A stretch of DNA of 64,000 bases from Reinekea forsetii (GCF_018860385.1 NZ_JAHKPH010000008.1:62001-126000); one strand, 5' to 3'. Positions 1-8,570 are shown, counted from the stretch's first letter. Translations and numbers: made by a program. Notes: generated from the sequence alone by a model not told the origin.

Positions 1-948
1 GTCGATTTCGGTGCGGTCACTCGCGACCTTATCTTCCAACTAAGTAAAATGCATGGTTTCGAGTTAATGGTCGGTCATAAAGTGACTGATATTCGAAAGC
101 GTGGCGATAACGGTTGGTCAGTTGAGGCCAATAACTTATACGAAAGTGGCGGTGAATATATTAACGCCAAATTTGTATTTTTAGGTGCTGGTGGTGCATC
201 GTTGAAATTATTGCAAGCCGCTGGTATTGATGAAGGTAACGGTTACGGTGGGTTCCCGGTAAGCGGGCAGTGGTTGGTTTGCCGAAAGCCTGAAATTGTC
301 GAGCAGCATCATGCGAAGGTATATGGTAAGGCGCCCATTGGTGCACCGCCAATGTCAGTGCCTCATTTAGATACTCGTGTCATTGAAGGCGAAAAAGCGT
401 TGTTATTTGGACCTTTTGCTGGCTTTACCATGAAGTTTTTAAAGAAAGGCTCAATCTTAGATTTGATCTCATCTGTACGCTTCAACAACATTGTTCCAAT
501 GATGCAAGTTGGATTGCGAAATATGGATTTAACAAAGTACCTCATTAGCGAAGTACTGCAATCTCATGAAAGCCGTATTGAATCATTGAAACGATACTTC
601 CCTGAAGCTAAATCTGAAGACTGGCATTTATCTTATGCTGGGCAAAGAGTTCAGATAATTAAAAACGATCCAAAAACGGGCGGTAAACTAGAGTTTGGTA
701 CGGAAGTTATTCGTTCGGCCGATAATAGTTTGTGTTGTTTATTAGGTGCCTCACCTGGCGCATCAACGGCCGTACAAACTATGGTTGAAATAATTGAAGC
801 CGCTTTTAAAGACAAGGTTGCAACGCCTGAGTGGCAAGCCAAGCTCAAAGAGATGATTCCATCTTATGGCCAATCTCTGGCTGATAACCCAGAATTGTTA
901 AAGGAAGTTCGTGACTACACTACCTCGACGCTGCATTTAAAACCATAA
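1..948 (+). CDS. mqo: Malate:quinone oxidoreductase, 3' part (5' end outside window)
   Basis: This is the C-terminal 315 residues of a malate:quinone oxidoreductase, the membrane-associated FAD enzyme that oxidises malate to oxaloacetate and passes electrons to the quinone pool. The reading frame is open from base 1, reading VDFGAVTR before the first internal Met at 49, so the gene starts upstream of the window. Visible family features are FVFLGAGGASL (FAD-domain strand), GYGGFPVSGQWL, the ALLFGPFAGF stretch and LLGASPGASTA near the end. Family members are about 490-500 residues, so roughly a third is missing here. It is followed at once by a strong terminator, so it ends its transcript. The family assignment is secure; the start and promoter cannot be seen. 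Confidence 0.95.
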   Translation, partial: VDFGAVTRDLIFQLSKMHGFELMVGHKVTDIRKRGDNGWSVEANNLYESGGEYINAKFVFLGAGGASLKLLQAAGIDEGNGYGGFPVSGQWLVCRKPEIVEQHHAKVYGKAPIGAPPMSVPHLDTRVIEGEKALLFGPFAGFTMKFLKKGSILDLISSVRFNNIVPMMQVGLRNMDLTKYLISEVLQSHESRIESLKRYFPEAKSEDWHLSYAGQRVQIIKNDPKTGGKLEFGTEVIRSADNSLCCLLGASPGASTAVQTMVEIIEAAFKDKVATPEWQAKLKEMIPSYGQSLADNPELLKEVRDYTTSTLHLKP

Positions 949-974
949 ATGTGGTTTTTAAACAGAGGAAATAA

Positions 975-999
975 AAAGGGCGCCTTAGGCGCCTTTTTT
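975..999. terminator. Bidirectional intrinsic terminator between mqo and cytochrome c'
   Basis: A GGCGCC stem (979-984 with 988-993) closes a TTA loop, with an A run before it and six T after it. It therefore works for mqo on the + strand and for the convergent cytochrome gene on the - strand, whose stop codon lies in the T run. Confidence 0.85.
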
Positions 1000-1444
1000 A
1001 TTTCGCTCTAAAGGCCTTATGGCAAGACCCACATGTAGCGGTTACGTCTTTATAAGCCGCAGCAAATTCATCTTGAGCAGTAATTTGGGATAAACTAACT
1101 GCTGCACCGTTTAGATCGGACATTAAGCCAGAAAATTTTTCCCAATCTTGCCAAATTTCAGCCTTAGCATCACTGACCCCTCCTTCAGTGCCCTCAACAA
1201 AGAACTCAAGCGCAGTAGCTTGTGAGTGTTCTGCAATACTGGCCGCTGCACTGGTAACTGTGTCGAGATCAAAATCTGCACGACCACGAGCAATATTAGA
1301 AAGTGATTTATTGGCTTTACCAATGGCAGACATTGCATCCATTCGTTGCTCAACAACGCCAGTAGCACCGTCATGAGCCAATGCTCCGGTAATGAGAGCG
1401 GAGCTGACAATAATACTCATCGTCGTTGAAACTAACTTGTTCAT
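998..1444 (-). CDS. Cytochrome c' / c556 family protein, periplasmic
   Basis: A 148-residue exported c-type cytochrome. The N-terminus is a signal peptide (MNKLVSTTMSIIVSSALITG, probable cleavage after ALA near residue 23). The single haem site is CGSCH close to the C-terminus, as in class II cytochromes c' and c556, and the helix start EQRMDAMSAIGKAN resembles the segment holding the Met or open axial site. An upstream in-frame ATG exists at 1486, but the start at 1444 has an AGGAAAG ribosome site at good spacing and begins a normal signal peptide. Family roles are electron transfer or binding of NO and other small ligands; which applies here cannot be told. It is a single gene convergent with mqo. 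Confidence 0.88.
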   Translation of the reverse strand: MNKLVSTTMSIIVSSALITGALAHDGATGVVEQRMDAMSAIGKANKSLSNIARGRADFDLDTVTSAAASIAEHSQATALEFFVEGTEGGVSDAKAEIWQDWEKFSGLMSDLNGAAVSLSQITAQDEFAAAYKDVTATCGSCHKAFRAK

Positions 1445-1530
1445 ATTTGCTTTCCTTTTATCTGAAGGTGATTGTTGTAGAATCACATAACAACAAAGCC
1501 AAAATCATAGTAAAAAAATAGGGTGCTGAC

Positions 1531-2523
1531 ATGCCAGAGTTTCAATCTTTACGTGTTCATGTAGAAAACGATCACATTGTAAGGCGAATAGAAACACTAA
1601 CCTTAGAAGATTTACCGGACCATGAGGTATTGATTCAAGTTCATTATTCAGGGCTCAATTATAAAGATGCATTGTCTGCGAATGGTCATACGGGCATCAC
1701 TCGTCATTACCCACATACCCCAGGAATCGATGCGTCAGGCATTGTACTGTCTGATACTTCTGAGACATTTGAACCGGGAGAAGCTGTTGTTGTTATTGGT
1801 TTTGATTTAGGAATGAACACCCACGGAGGGTTGAGTGAATACATTCGAGTGCCAAAAGATTGGGTGGTTCGCTTGCCAAAGGGTATTTCCCTCAGTGATG
1901 CCATGCGCATTGGAACAGCGGGTTTAACTGCTGGCTATTGTGTCGAAAAGTTACTTCAAAATGGCTTATCAGGGAAGCAGGCTAACCTGTTGGTGACTGG
2001 GGCCACAGGCGGTGTAGGAAGTTTAGCCATTCATTTATTATCTACCTTGGGGTATCAAGTGACCGCATCTAGCGGAAAGCCAGAGCAAAGCGAGTGGTTA
2101 AAGCAAATTGGCGCTCAAAAGGTTATCGATAGAAATGACTTAAGTTGCGCAAAACCAAAAGCCTTATTACCTGAGTCGTTTGATGCCGCCATAGATACGG
2201 TTGGGCAAGATACCTTAGTTAATATTTTAAAGTCATTAAAGTTTGGCGGGTCCGTCGCGGCTTGCGGTATTGTAGGGGGAACTTCTATTCCTCTCGACAT
2301 TTACCCGTTTATTCTACGCCATGTGAACCTATTAGGAGTGGCCAGTGCCACGGCAACATTGGCCGATAGAACGAGAGTTTTTGCAAAGTTTGCCAGTCAT
2401 TGGCGCTTAAGTTTATTAACAGATTTATGCGAAGAAATTAAGTTGGAAGATGTTTCAGCTCGGATCGATTCCATGTTGTCTGGCAATATTTCACGCAGAG
2501 CGCTGGTGAAGTTATGCAAGTAG
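1531..2523 (+). CDS. acuI: Acrylyl-CoA reductase / YhdH-type quinone oxidoreductase
   Basis: A 330-residue zinc-free medium-chain dehydrogenase/reductase of the YhdH/AcuI group. The GroES-like N-terminal half carries YSGLNYKDALSANG, and the Rossmann half carries the NADPH motif GATGGVGS at about 157-164. Characterised members reduce acryloyl-CoA to propionyl-CoA with NADPH, which detoxifies the acryloyl-CoA formed from DMSP or 3-hydroxypropionate; this suits a marine organism. The gene is 87 bases from the divergent cytochrome start and overlaps the next gene, ung, by 10 bases, so the two are probably co-translated. The subfamily is clear from sequence; the physiological substrate is inferred from the family. 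Confidence 0.87.
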   Translation: MPEFQSLRVHVENDHIVRRIETLTLEDLPDHEVLIQVHYSGLNYKDALSANGHTGITRHYPHTPGIDASGIVLSDTSETFEPGEAVVVIGFDLGMNTHGGLSEYIRVPKDWVVRLPKGISLSDAMRIGTAGLTAGYCVEKLLQNGLSGKQANLLVTGATGGVGSLAIHLLSTLGYQVTASSGKPEQSEWLKQIGAQKVIDRNDLSCAKPKALLPESFDAAIDTVGQDTLVNILKSLKFGGSVAACGIVGGTSIPLDIYPFILRHVNLLGVASATATLADRTRVFAKFASHWRLSLLTDLCEEIKLEDVSARIDSMLSGNISRRALVKLCK

Positions 2524-3227
2524 ACTCGCTGCTGTCTTTGATTACAGAACCGAGCTGGAAAACCGTGCTCGAAGAAAAACTCAGCCCCGAGGCATTTTCA
2601 AAAATGGAATGTTTTTTAAATGATCGCATAAAGCAAGGTGCTGTAGTTTTCCCGCCACAAGCGCAATGGTTTAGAGCAATCAATGATTTACCCTTAGATC
2701 AAGTGAAGGTCGTGATTGTTGGGCAAGACCCTTATCATGGCGAAGGGCAAGCCCAAGGCCTGAGCTTTTCGGTGCCTTCAAATTGTAAAGTGCCGCCCAG
2801 TTTAAGAAATATGTTTAAGGAAATAGCATCCGATTGTGGCGTACACAATCAAACGGGTAATCTTGAGCGTTGGGTTGCACAGGGCGTGTTATTGATAAAC
2901 GCGTCGTTAACCGTTGAAAAGGGGCTTGCGGGCTCACATCAAGAATGCGGCTGGGAAACAATGACCGATGCAATTATTTCAACCGTCAGCCAAAGGCAAT
3001 CACACTGTGTCTTTTTATTGTGGGGAGGCTTTGCTCACAAAAAGGCTCAGCTAATCGATGAATCTCGACATTTAATCCTCCAAGCCCCACATCCTTCGCC
3101 TTTGTCGGCCTATCGAGGCTGGTTTGGCTGCCAACACTTTAGTCGTACTAATGATTACTTAACCCGAAATAATCGCTCGGCTATCGACTGGCGTACCGAT
3201 GAGATGCACCAAGAAGTACTAATCTGA
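2514..3227 (+). CDS. ung: Uracil-DNA glycosylase, family 1
   Basis: Removes uracil from DNA as the first step of base-excision repair. The 237-residue protein has the family-1 catalytic water-activating motif GQDPYHG (70-76, Asp72), the uracil-binding region LLINASLTVEKG in place of the more usual LLLNTVLTV, and the C-terminal HPSPLS loop with catalytic His193. Length is close to the E. coli enzyme (229). Its ATG lies inside the last codons of acuI (10-base overlap in another frame), so it depends on that transcript. No clear terminator follows; the 134 bases to the next gene hold a short hairpin (AGCTGA/TCAGCT at about 3297-3308) without an adjacent T tract. Confidence 0.96.
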   Translation: MQVDSLLSLITEPSWKTVLEEKLSPEAFSKMECFLNDRIKQGAVVFPPQAQWFRAINDLPLDQVKVVIVGQDPYHGEGQAQGLSFSVPSNCKVPPSLRNMFKEIASDCGVHNQTGNLERWVAQGVLLINASLTVEKGLAGSHQECGWETMTDAIISTVSQRQSHCVFLLWGGFAHKKAQLIDESRHLILQAPHPSPLSAYRGWFGCQHFSRTNDYLTRNNRSAIDWRTDEMHQEVLI

Positions 3228-3361
3228 GGAAAAGTAGATCATTTTTGCGACCTACCCCATTTAATCGAAGGGAATTTCTCTTTATGATGTCGGCTTAGCT
3301 GAAATCAGCTGTGCTATTTTTATTGCGCTAGAATGGTGCATCACTTTAAAAAGGAGTCGTT

Positions 3362-5473
3362 ATGAAGAGGAACTTCATACAAACTACGGTCATCGCTGCG
3401 GCGATATCGATAACATCGGTACAAAGCCAAGCGTTAGATTTGTTTGGTTGGTTAAAGGCCGATAAAAACTCAATAGAAAGCATGATGGAATATATTCCAG
3501 CCTCAACGCCACTGTTCTTCGGTTCAATAAGCACCAAGGAAATGGTTGTTATGGGTGATGACATGCTCGAAGGAATGGACCTTCGCACCATGGGTAAAGA
3601 GCTTTCAAGCATGGTGACCGACCTAGATGACGGCCCAACGGCTGAGTTTGTAGCCGCAATTATTGATGATTACTACGCTACCGCCAGTGAAGGCGGCATG
3701 GCGGTCATGGATCGTTACGGTTTAGACCCTGAAGGCGCGTCAGTGGTTTACTTAAATGGCATTTTTCCTGTCATGAGAGTTGCCGTTGAAGATGAATCCG
3801 CCTTTATCGACTACTTAACCTCAGCTGCGCAGGTGTCTAATTTCGAGTTATCTGAAAAGTCCATCAAAGATCAGACGTTGACGACGATTCGAATTGAGAA
3901 TAACGAAGATCAGCTTTTATCTATCGGGTTTCTTGTAGCAGACGGCATTTTAACGATTTCAGCATTCACACATGCCGACAACGATGGCGCGATTGCACTG
4001 CGATTTGGTTTAGACAAGCCCGCGCAAGCGCTTTCTGAAGAAACTTGGGAATCGCTAGAAAAGCAATACGATTATGATGAGTATTTAAGAGGCTATTTAA
4101 GCTTCATTCAAATGGCTGAAGCATTTTTTAATGAGGATTCACTTGCAAAAGCCCAGCTTGAAGCCTTGTCGGGCGAAAGCATTCCTATGGAGCCTTCTTG
4201 GAGTCAATGTAAGCCAGATGTAATGTCATTGGTTGCCGGGGTGCCAAGAGTTGTTTTTGGCGCTCATGAAGTAGAGGCTGAAGATGGCGTATTGTCCGCC
4301 AAACTCAACTACACCACCGAAATAAAGCATTCGAAAACCTTAGATCAATTGACGATGCTTGAAGGCTTTTTACCTAGCTATGTTGTTAACAATGAAAATT
4401 TGGTCGCAGGATTCGCGCTGGGCTTAGACATCAATAAGCTGACGCCTGTGTTAACAGAGCTTTGGACAATGTTTACTACGGCTGAGTTCGAATGTGATGC
4501 ATTAATCGAAATGCAGCAAAATTTGCAGTCTACTAGCCCTGCAATATTGGCCATGTTCACGGGGATGGCTCAAGGGTTGCACGGTTCAAGTATCGGAATA
4601 TTTGATGTTATCGCCGATGATACTCTGCCTATGGGTGGCAGTGTTGATGCTATCGTGACGGTATCTACCGAAAAGCCTGAACTGCTGATTTCTTTGTTAA
4701 CCAGCTATGTTCCTATGTTTCAAGGGTTTGAAATTCCAACCGACGGCACGCCGGTGTCACTAGAAGAGATCGGTATACCCATGCCCGTGTATGTCGCCCT
4801 AAAAGGAAACCACATCGTCGTATACTCTGGTGAGAAAAGCGCTGATGTTGCAACCTCTATCGAATCAGAAGCGCTTGAAAAAAATGGCTTAGCTTCATTT
4901 TCACTCAGCTATCCTGGCGTTGCTGATTTAATGTTGTCTGCGGCTATTCCTTATAGCCAGTATCAAGTAACAATGGGTTCTGGAGAAGAATGTACTGAGC
5001 TTTATACTGCGGCGTTAATGATGGGGCAAATTCCATTGCAGTTGTCGGCAACAGAAGGCTTCACTGAACAAGGCTTTAGTTCGAGTTGGTCAATTAATAT
5101 GGACATGACCAATTTGCAAAGCGCTTATGGTGCCGTAGACGGTGAGTACAGGGTTTCTTATTTGGACTACGATTGCAGTTGGGTTAGCGCTGGTGGCGAA
5201 GTAATCAATAACGATGGGACTGGGCGTTATTTTGATTATGATGAAACCAATAGCTGTGAGTCTACTCAGTTGACTTACAGTTGGGTGCGTCAATTTAATG
5301 CAATTAAGCAAACGGGTGAAGTTTATCAATACCGAGATACCTGCGAAAGCGAGTGGGTTGAAGAAGATCCTTTCGATTTTAACTGCACGATTTTGACAGT
5401 TGATCAAGGTGGCTTCTATTGCTTAGATAACCAAGAAGATGAGCAAACTTTGTATCGCTATAATAGACATTAA
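3362..5473 (+). CDS. Large exported protein of unknown function
   Basis: A 703-residue protein that I do not recognise. It begins with a signal peptide (MKRNFIQTTVIAAAISITSV, probable cleavage near SQA-LD) after a good AAGGAG site at 3351-3356. The body is acidic, with a first half of alternating alpha/beta character (residues 40-600, no transmembrane segment). The last 110 residues are rich in Tyr, Asp and paired Cys (DCSW, SCEST, DTCESEW, FNCTI, FYCLDN), suggesting a disulphide-stabilised beta domain in the periplasm or outside the cell. It stands alone: 134 bases behind ung and closed by a strong terminator at 5517. Nothing around it indicates a role. Composition resembles its neighbours, so recent transfer is not indicated. 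Confidence 0.8.
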   Translation: MKRNFIQTTVIAAAISITSVQSQALDLFGWLKADKNSIESMMEYIPASTPLFFGSISTKEMVVMGDDMLEGMDLRTMGKELSSMVTDLDDGPTAEFVAAIIDDYYATASEGGMAVMDRYGLDPEGASVVYLNGIFPVMRVAVEDESAFIDYLTSAAQVSNFELSEKSIKDQTLTTIRIENNEDQLLSIGFLVADGILTISAFTHADNDGAIALRFGLDKPAQALSEETWESLEKQYDYDEYLRGYLSFIQMAEAFFNEDSLAKAQLEALSGESIPMEPSWSQCKPDVMSLVAGVPRVVFGAHEVEAEDGVLSAKLNYTTEIKHSKTLDQLTMLEGFLPSYVVNNENLVAGFALGLDINKLTPVLTELWTMFTTAEFECDALIEMQQNLQSTSPAILAMFTGMAQGLHGSSIGIFDVIADDTLPMGGSVDAIVTVSTEKPELLISLLTSYVPMFQGFEIPTDGTPVSLEEIGIPMPVYVALKGNHIVVYSGEKSADVATSIESEALEKNGLASFSLSYPGVADLMLSAAIPYSQYQVTMGSGEECTELYTAALMMGQIPLQLSATEGFTEQGFSSSWSINMDMTNLQSAYGAVDGEYRVSYLDYDCSWVSAGGEVINNDGTGRYFDYDETNSCESTQLTYSWVRQFNAIKQTGEVYQYRDTCESEWVEEDPFDFNCTILTVDQGGFYCLDNQEDEQTLYRYNRH

Positions 5474-5516
5474 TTCGATTGTTTTGAGCCGCTAACAATT
5501 AGCAGCCAAACTAAAT

Positions 5517-5548
5517 AGGGAGGGACATTCGTGTCACCTCCCTTTTTT
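5517..5548 (+). terminator. Intrinsic terminator of the orphan exported-protein gene
   Basis: An 11-bp stem (AGGGAGG at 5517-5523 with CCTCCCT at 5537-5543, extended by GACA/TGTC with one bulged A) capped by a TTCG tetraloop, then a run of six T. It insulates the molybdenum operon from the gene before it. Confidence 0.9.
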
Positions 5549-5613
5549 ATGATCTAGGCTTAATTAACAGAAACATCGGCAAAACAGACTTTGTTGATTT
5601 AAAAACATGCATT

Positions 5614-5629
5614 TACCTCTAAAGAGGTA
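5614..5629. repeat. Inverted repeat upstream of the moaA leader
   Basis: TACCTCT (5614-5620) and AGAGGTA (5623-5629) form a perfect 7-bp inverted repeat with a 2-base centre. It lies about 30 bases upstream of a good -10 element (TATACT, 5657-5662), so it may be an operator for the molybdenum operon. It does not look like a ModE site. Function is inferred from position only. Confidence 0.4.
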
Positions 5630-5670
5630 TTAAAGTTAGGGTTAATAGGAGTATTCTATACTGATCAACA

Positions 5671-5778
5671 CCGAGCTATATCACTCTAAGTCCGTTTGAT
5701 ATGAGTCTATAGCCTCGCACTGAGTGCGACAGGGTAATCTGTAGAAATACGGTTGCCTCCCGACAATTGGAAAGGTGA
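5671..5778 (+). ncRNA. Probable molybdenum-cofactor (Moco) riboswitch leader
   Basis: The 110 bases before moaA fold into several short stems: GCTATA/TATAGC (5675-5680 with 5708-5713) around an inner hairpin, CGCAC/GTGCG (5716-5720 with 5724-5728, TGA loop), and ACAG/CTGT (5729-5732 with 5739-5742). They are followed by GGTTGCCTCCC (5751-5761) and GGAAAGG just before the start codon. The order GCCTCGCAC, GTGCG, CAGGG, GGTTGCCTCCC, AAAGG and the position directly before moaA match my memory of the Moco RNA motif of gammaproteobacteria. In that class, ligand binding to the nascent mRNA lowers expression of cofactor-synthesis genes. A covariance-model search was not possible here. Confidence 0.75.
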
Positions 5779-5781
5779 ATA

Positions 5782-6750
5782 ATGTTACAAGATTCCTTTG
5801 GGCGTAGGTTTTATTACTTGCGCTTGTCTATTACCGATGTTTGCAACTTTAGATGCACTTATTGCCTGCCAGAAGGTTATAAAGGCTTACCTGAAGATGC
5901 TTTTCTCAGCGCGCCTGAAATCTCAAAAACAGTTCAAGCCTTCGCAAAATTGGGTACTGAAAAAGTACGCATTACTGGTGGTGAGCCTAGCTTAAGAAAA
6001 GATCTCCCCGACATCATCAGTTCAATTAAGGCAACTTCGGGTATAAAAAAAGTAGCGTTAACGACGAATGGCTATAAATTAGATAAGAATATTCACGATT
6101 GGCATCGAAGCGGTTTAGATCAGTTAAACGTTTCTATTGATTCTTTCGATAAGGAAACATTTAAATCGGTAACAGGTCATGATCGGATAGATGAGATTAT
6201 GGCCGGTATCGAATCTGCCATTTCTTTTGGCATCAAAGTAAAAGTGAATGCCGTATTAATGAAAGGCATGAATGATAACCTGTCTCCTATATTTGCATGG
6301 CTAAAATCAAACCCGGCGACTTTTCGATTTATAGAAGTGATGGAGACGGCCGACCAAGACGTTTTCTTTCGCCAGTACCATCGTAGTGGTGGAGCCATAA
6401 AACAACAACTCCTCGATGACAATTGGCAATCGGTTATTCAAGATCAAGCCGCAGGACCAGCACAAGAATTTTGGCATCCAGATTATAAAGGGCGCATGGG
6501 CTTAATCATGCCTTACAGTAAAGACTTTTGTGCTACTTGTAACCGCCTAAGAGTTTCTAGTTTAGGGAAAATGCATCTGTGTTTATTTGCCGAGCAGGGC
6601 GTAGATTTGCGACCTTTTTTAGCGCCTAATATACCTATTGAGACGCTAATCGACGCTATACAAGGCCATGTCTCCGATAAAAAATTAGGCCACGATTTGT
6701 TGAATCATAACAGTGGCGCGATGCAAAATTTAAGTCAAATTGGCGGTTAA
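5782..6750 (+). CDS. moaA: GTP 3',8-cyclase (radical SAM)
   Basis: Performs the first step of molybdenum-cofactor synthesis, rearranging GTP to 3',8-cyclo-GTP with a radical generated from SAM. The 322-residue protein has the N-terminal [4Fe-4S] motif CNFRCTYC (Cys 21, 25, 28), the SAM-binding GGEP at 66-69, the second cluster ligands Cys250, Cys253 and Cys267, and the C-terminal GG that inserts into the active site. It is the first gene of a nine-gene molybdenum operon and sits directly behind the Moco-type leader, which overlaps its ribosome site. The following mobA begins one base after its stop codon. Confidence 0.98.
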   Translation: MLQDSFGRRFYYLRLSITDVCNFRCTYCLPEGYKGLPEDAFLSAPEISKTVQAFAKLGTEKVRITGGEPSLRKDLPDIISSIKATSGIKKVALTTNGYKLDKNIHDWHRSGLDQLNVSIDSFDKETFKSVTGHDRIDEIMAGIESAISFGIKVKVNAVLMKGMNDNLSPIFAWLKSNPATFRFIEVMETADQDVFFRQYHRSGGAIKQQLLDDNWQSVIQDQAAGPAQEFWHPDYKGRMGLIMPYSKDFCATCNRLRVSSLGKMHLCLFAEQGVDLRPFLAPNIPIETLIDAIQGHVSDKKLGHDLLNHNSGAMQNLSQIGG

Positions 6751-6751
6751 C

Positions 6752-7282
6752 ATGACGCGCGCTGTATTGGTGTTATCCGGTGGGCAAAGCCGACGAATGA
6801 AACAAGATAAAAGCCAATTAATTTATAAAGGACAAACGCTGCTCAATTGGCAAGAAGATCGCTTTAAAGAGGCTGGTTATCCAGTAATAAGCCAACTAAA
6901 AGACAGGTATTCTGGCTATTTAGGTCCTTTAGCAGGCATCGATGCGGCGCTTAACCAACATCAGGCAGTACGTCATTGGGTTGTGATGCCAGTGGATATG
7001 CCAAAGTTACCCATTGAGCTCGTGGCTCAGCTGTTTCATGAAGGTCAAAGGCGAAACGTGCCAGTAGCATTTGATCATGCGCCGTTGCCATTGTATCTGC
7101 AAAATACGGCCAAAGTACGCGATACTTTAACCGAATGGTTACAAAGCAAAAATGGTAAGCGATCGGTATACGCTTTGATTGAAGAGCTTGGCGGTCATTG
7201 GATGCAGGCAACCCATGCAAAGCAAGAACTGAACAATATAAATACCCCGGAAGAATGGCAAAAAGCCATTGCCGATGAATAG
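6752..7282 (+). CDS. mobA: Molybdenum cofactor guanylyltransferase
   Basis: Attaches GMP to Mo-molybdopterin to give the bis-MGD cofactor used by DMSO-reductase family enzymes such as nitrate reductase and formate dehydrogenase. The 176-residue protein has the nucleotidyltransferase start LVLSGGQSRRMKQDKS (a variant of LAGGxxxRMGxxDK), GPLAGIDAAL and the PVDMP metal-binding segment. The ATG at 6752, one base after the moaA stop, is preferred over an in-frame TTG at 6740 inside moaA because it gives the normal family N-terminus. Presence of MobA implies the cell makes molybdenum enzymes of the bis-MGD class. Confidence 0.93.
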   Translation: MTRAVLVLSGGQSRRMKQDKSQLIYKGQTLLNWQEDRFKEAGYPVISQLKDRYSGYLGPLAGIDAALNQHQAVRHWVVMPVDMPKLPIELVAQLFHEGQRRNVPVAFDHAPLPLYLQNTAKVRDTLTEWLQSKNGKRSVYALIEELGGHWMQATHAKQELNNINTPEEWQKAIADE

Positions 7283-7302
7283 ACTGTAAAAAGGAACGCC
7301 AC

Positions 7303-7845
7303 ATGAGTCATGCTGCAAAAGCATTTGAACCATTAAACATTGCCGTTTTAACCGTTTCGGACACACGCGATGAATCGAGTGATACATCAGGAGCATTGCT
7401 AGTTGAGCGCGCGCAAAAAGCTGGACATAAAGTCATAGAACGGCGAATTGAAAAAGATGATGTTTATCAGATTCGCTACCAGGTTTCTAAATGGATCGCT
7501 TCGAGTGATGCTCAGGTCGTGTTGATTACAGGTGGAACTGGGTTTACTGGTCGAGACTCAACGCCAGAGGCTGTAAAGGTTTTACTCGAAAAGCAAGTAG
7601 ATGGTTTTGGCGAACTTTTTCGTCAGCTATCTTATGAAGACATCGGTACCTCTACGGTGCAATCTAGAGCACTAGCGGGTATTACGAATGGCACTTTAGT
7701 TGTTTGCATGCCCGGTTCAACAGGCGCTTGCCGTACGGCTTGGGATGGTATTTTAGAAACTCAATTAGACGCGCGCGCTAAACCGTGTAATTTTGTTATG
7801 CATTTAAAAGACACCAATACCGAATTGTGTGAGACAAGAGCATGA
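7303..7845 (+). CDS. moaB: Molybdopterin adenylyltransferase MoaB
   Basis: MoaB/Mog-family protein of 180 residues that adenylylates molybdopterin before metal insertion. It shows the family core: [18 protein letters not shown] at about 13-30, [18 protein letters not shown] for the pterin site, and [17 protein letters not shown] near the C-terminus. A strong AAGGA ribosome site precedes the ATG. The next gene, moaC, begins with an ATGA overlap. Whether this MoaB is active or stands in for MogA cannot be decided from sequence alone; no mogA or moeA is present in this window. Confidence 0.95.
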   Translation: MSHAAKAFEPLNIAVLTVSDTRDESSDTSGALLVERAQKAGHKVIERRIEKDDVYQIRYQVSKWIASSDAQVVLITGGTGFTGRDSTPEAVKVLLEKQVDGFGELFRQLSYEDIGTSTVQSRALAGITNGTLVVCMPGSTGACRTAWDGILETQLDARAKPCNFVMHLKDTNTELCETRA

Positions 7846-8321
7846 GTCAGTTTTCGCACGTAAATAAAAGTGGCGAAGCCAATATGGTAGATGTGGCCAA
7901 TAAGGCTTCGAGCGTGAGAGAGGCGCGAGCTGAGGCTTTCGTCTATATGAATGCGGACGCCATTGCACTGATAGAAGCCGGTAATCATCATAAAGGTGAT
8001 ATTTTTGGCGTGTCTCGGGTTGCAGGAATTATGGCGGCAAAAAATACCAGCCAATTGATTCCCTTATGCCACCCATTGCTGCTCAGTAAAGTAGCTGTCG
8101 ATCTAGAGCTGCAATCTGACAAAAACCGAGTTCGTATAGAATCCTATTGCAAGCTTGAAGGCAAAACGGGCGTAGAAATGGAAGCCTTAACGGCAGCATC
8201 TGTTACGTCTTTGACCCTTTTTGATATGTGCAAAGCAGTTGACCCAGGCATGAAGATTGAAGGTTTAAAGGTGCTTGAAAAAATAGGTGGAAAGACAGGT
8301 CATTGGGTAGGCGAATCATGA
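7842..8321 (+). CDS. moaC: Cyclic pyranopterin monophosphate synthase
   Basis: Converts the MoaA product 3',8-cyclo-GTP to cyclic pyranopterin monophosphate. The 159-residue protein contains [11 protein letters not shown] with the active-site His and the [13 protein letters not shown] segment, followed by DMCKAVD and KIGGKTG near the end, all diagnostic. Length matches the family (about 160). It starts within the stop of moaB and its own stop overlaps the moaD ATG, so moaB, moaC and moaD are translationally coupled. Confidence 0.98.
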   Translation: MSQFSHVNKSGEANMVDVANKASSVREARAEAFVYMNADAIALIEAGNHHKGDIFGVSRVAGIMAAKNTSQLIPLCHPLLLSKVAVDLELQSDKNRVRIESYCKLEGKTGVEMEALTAASVTSLTLFDMCKAVDPGMKIEGLKVLEKIGGKTGHWVGES

Positions 8322-8569
8322 ACTATTTTACCTTAAAATTCTTTGCTAAATTACGTGAAGAAGTTGGCGTCAGCGAGTTAGACATTCCGTGCAGTGAGGT
8401 GACATCACTGTCTACCTTAACTGATTACCTAGTATCAAAGCACCCCCAGTGGGCGCCGTTTTTAGACGGCCAGCTGCTAAAAGCGGTCAATCATCAGATG
8501 GTAAGCGGCGATTTAACCATTAAGCCTGGTGATGAAGTTGCTTTGTTCCCGCCAGTTACAGGTGGTTAG
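8318..8569 (+). CDS. moaD: Molybdopterin synthase small (sulfur carrier) subunit
   Basis: Ubiquitin-like sulfur carrier of 83 residues, which as a C-terminal thiocarboxylate donates sulfur to cyclic pyranopterin monophosphate. The sequence ends in PPVTGG, the required Gly-Gly tail, and has the [11 protein letters not shown] beta-grasp start. The ATG at 8318 overlaps the moaC TGA; an earlier in-frame TTG at 8303 is less likely. The adenylating partner MoeB is not in this window. It is followed one base after its stop by moaE, its enzyme partner. Confidence 0.96.
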   Translation: MNYFTLKFFAKLREEVGVSELDIPCSEVTSLSTLTDYLVSKHPQWAPFLDGQLLKAVNHQMVSGDLTIKPGDEVALFPPVTGG

Positions 8570-8570
8570 T

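Noticed and set aside
3297-3326. AGCTGA/TCAGCT hairpin behind ung as an intrinsic terminator
   Set aside because: The stem is only six base pairs and the T-rich stretch starts several bases away, so the usual terminator structure is missing.
5090-5407. Open frame of 105 codons on the minus strand inside the orphan exported-protein gene
   Set aside because: It is fully inside a much longer gene with signal peptide and ribosome site, and has no domain or ribosome site of its own.
5665-5705. ModE operator before moaA
   Set aside because: CTATAT and GATATG are present but spacing and flanks do not fit the ModE palindrome; the bases are better explained as leader stems.
6740-6751. TTG start for mobA inside moaA
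   Set aside because: The ATG at 6752 gives the standard MobA N-terminus and follows the moaA stop directly.
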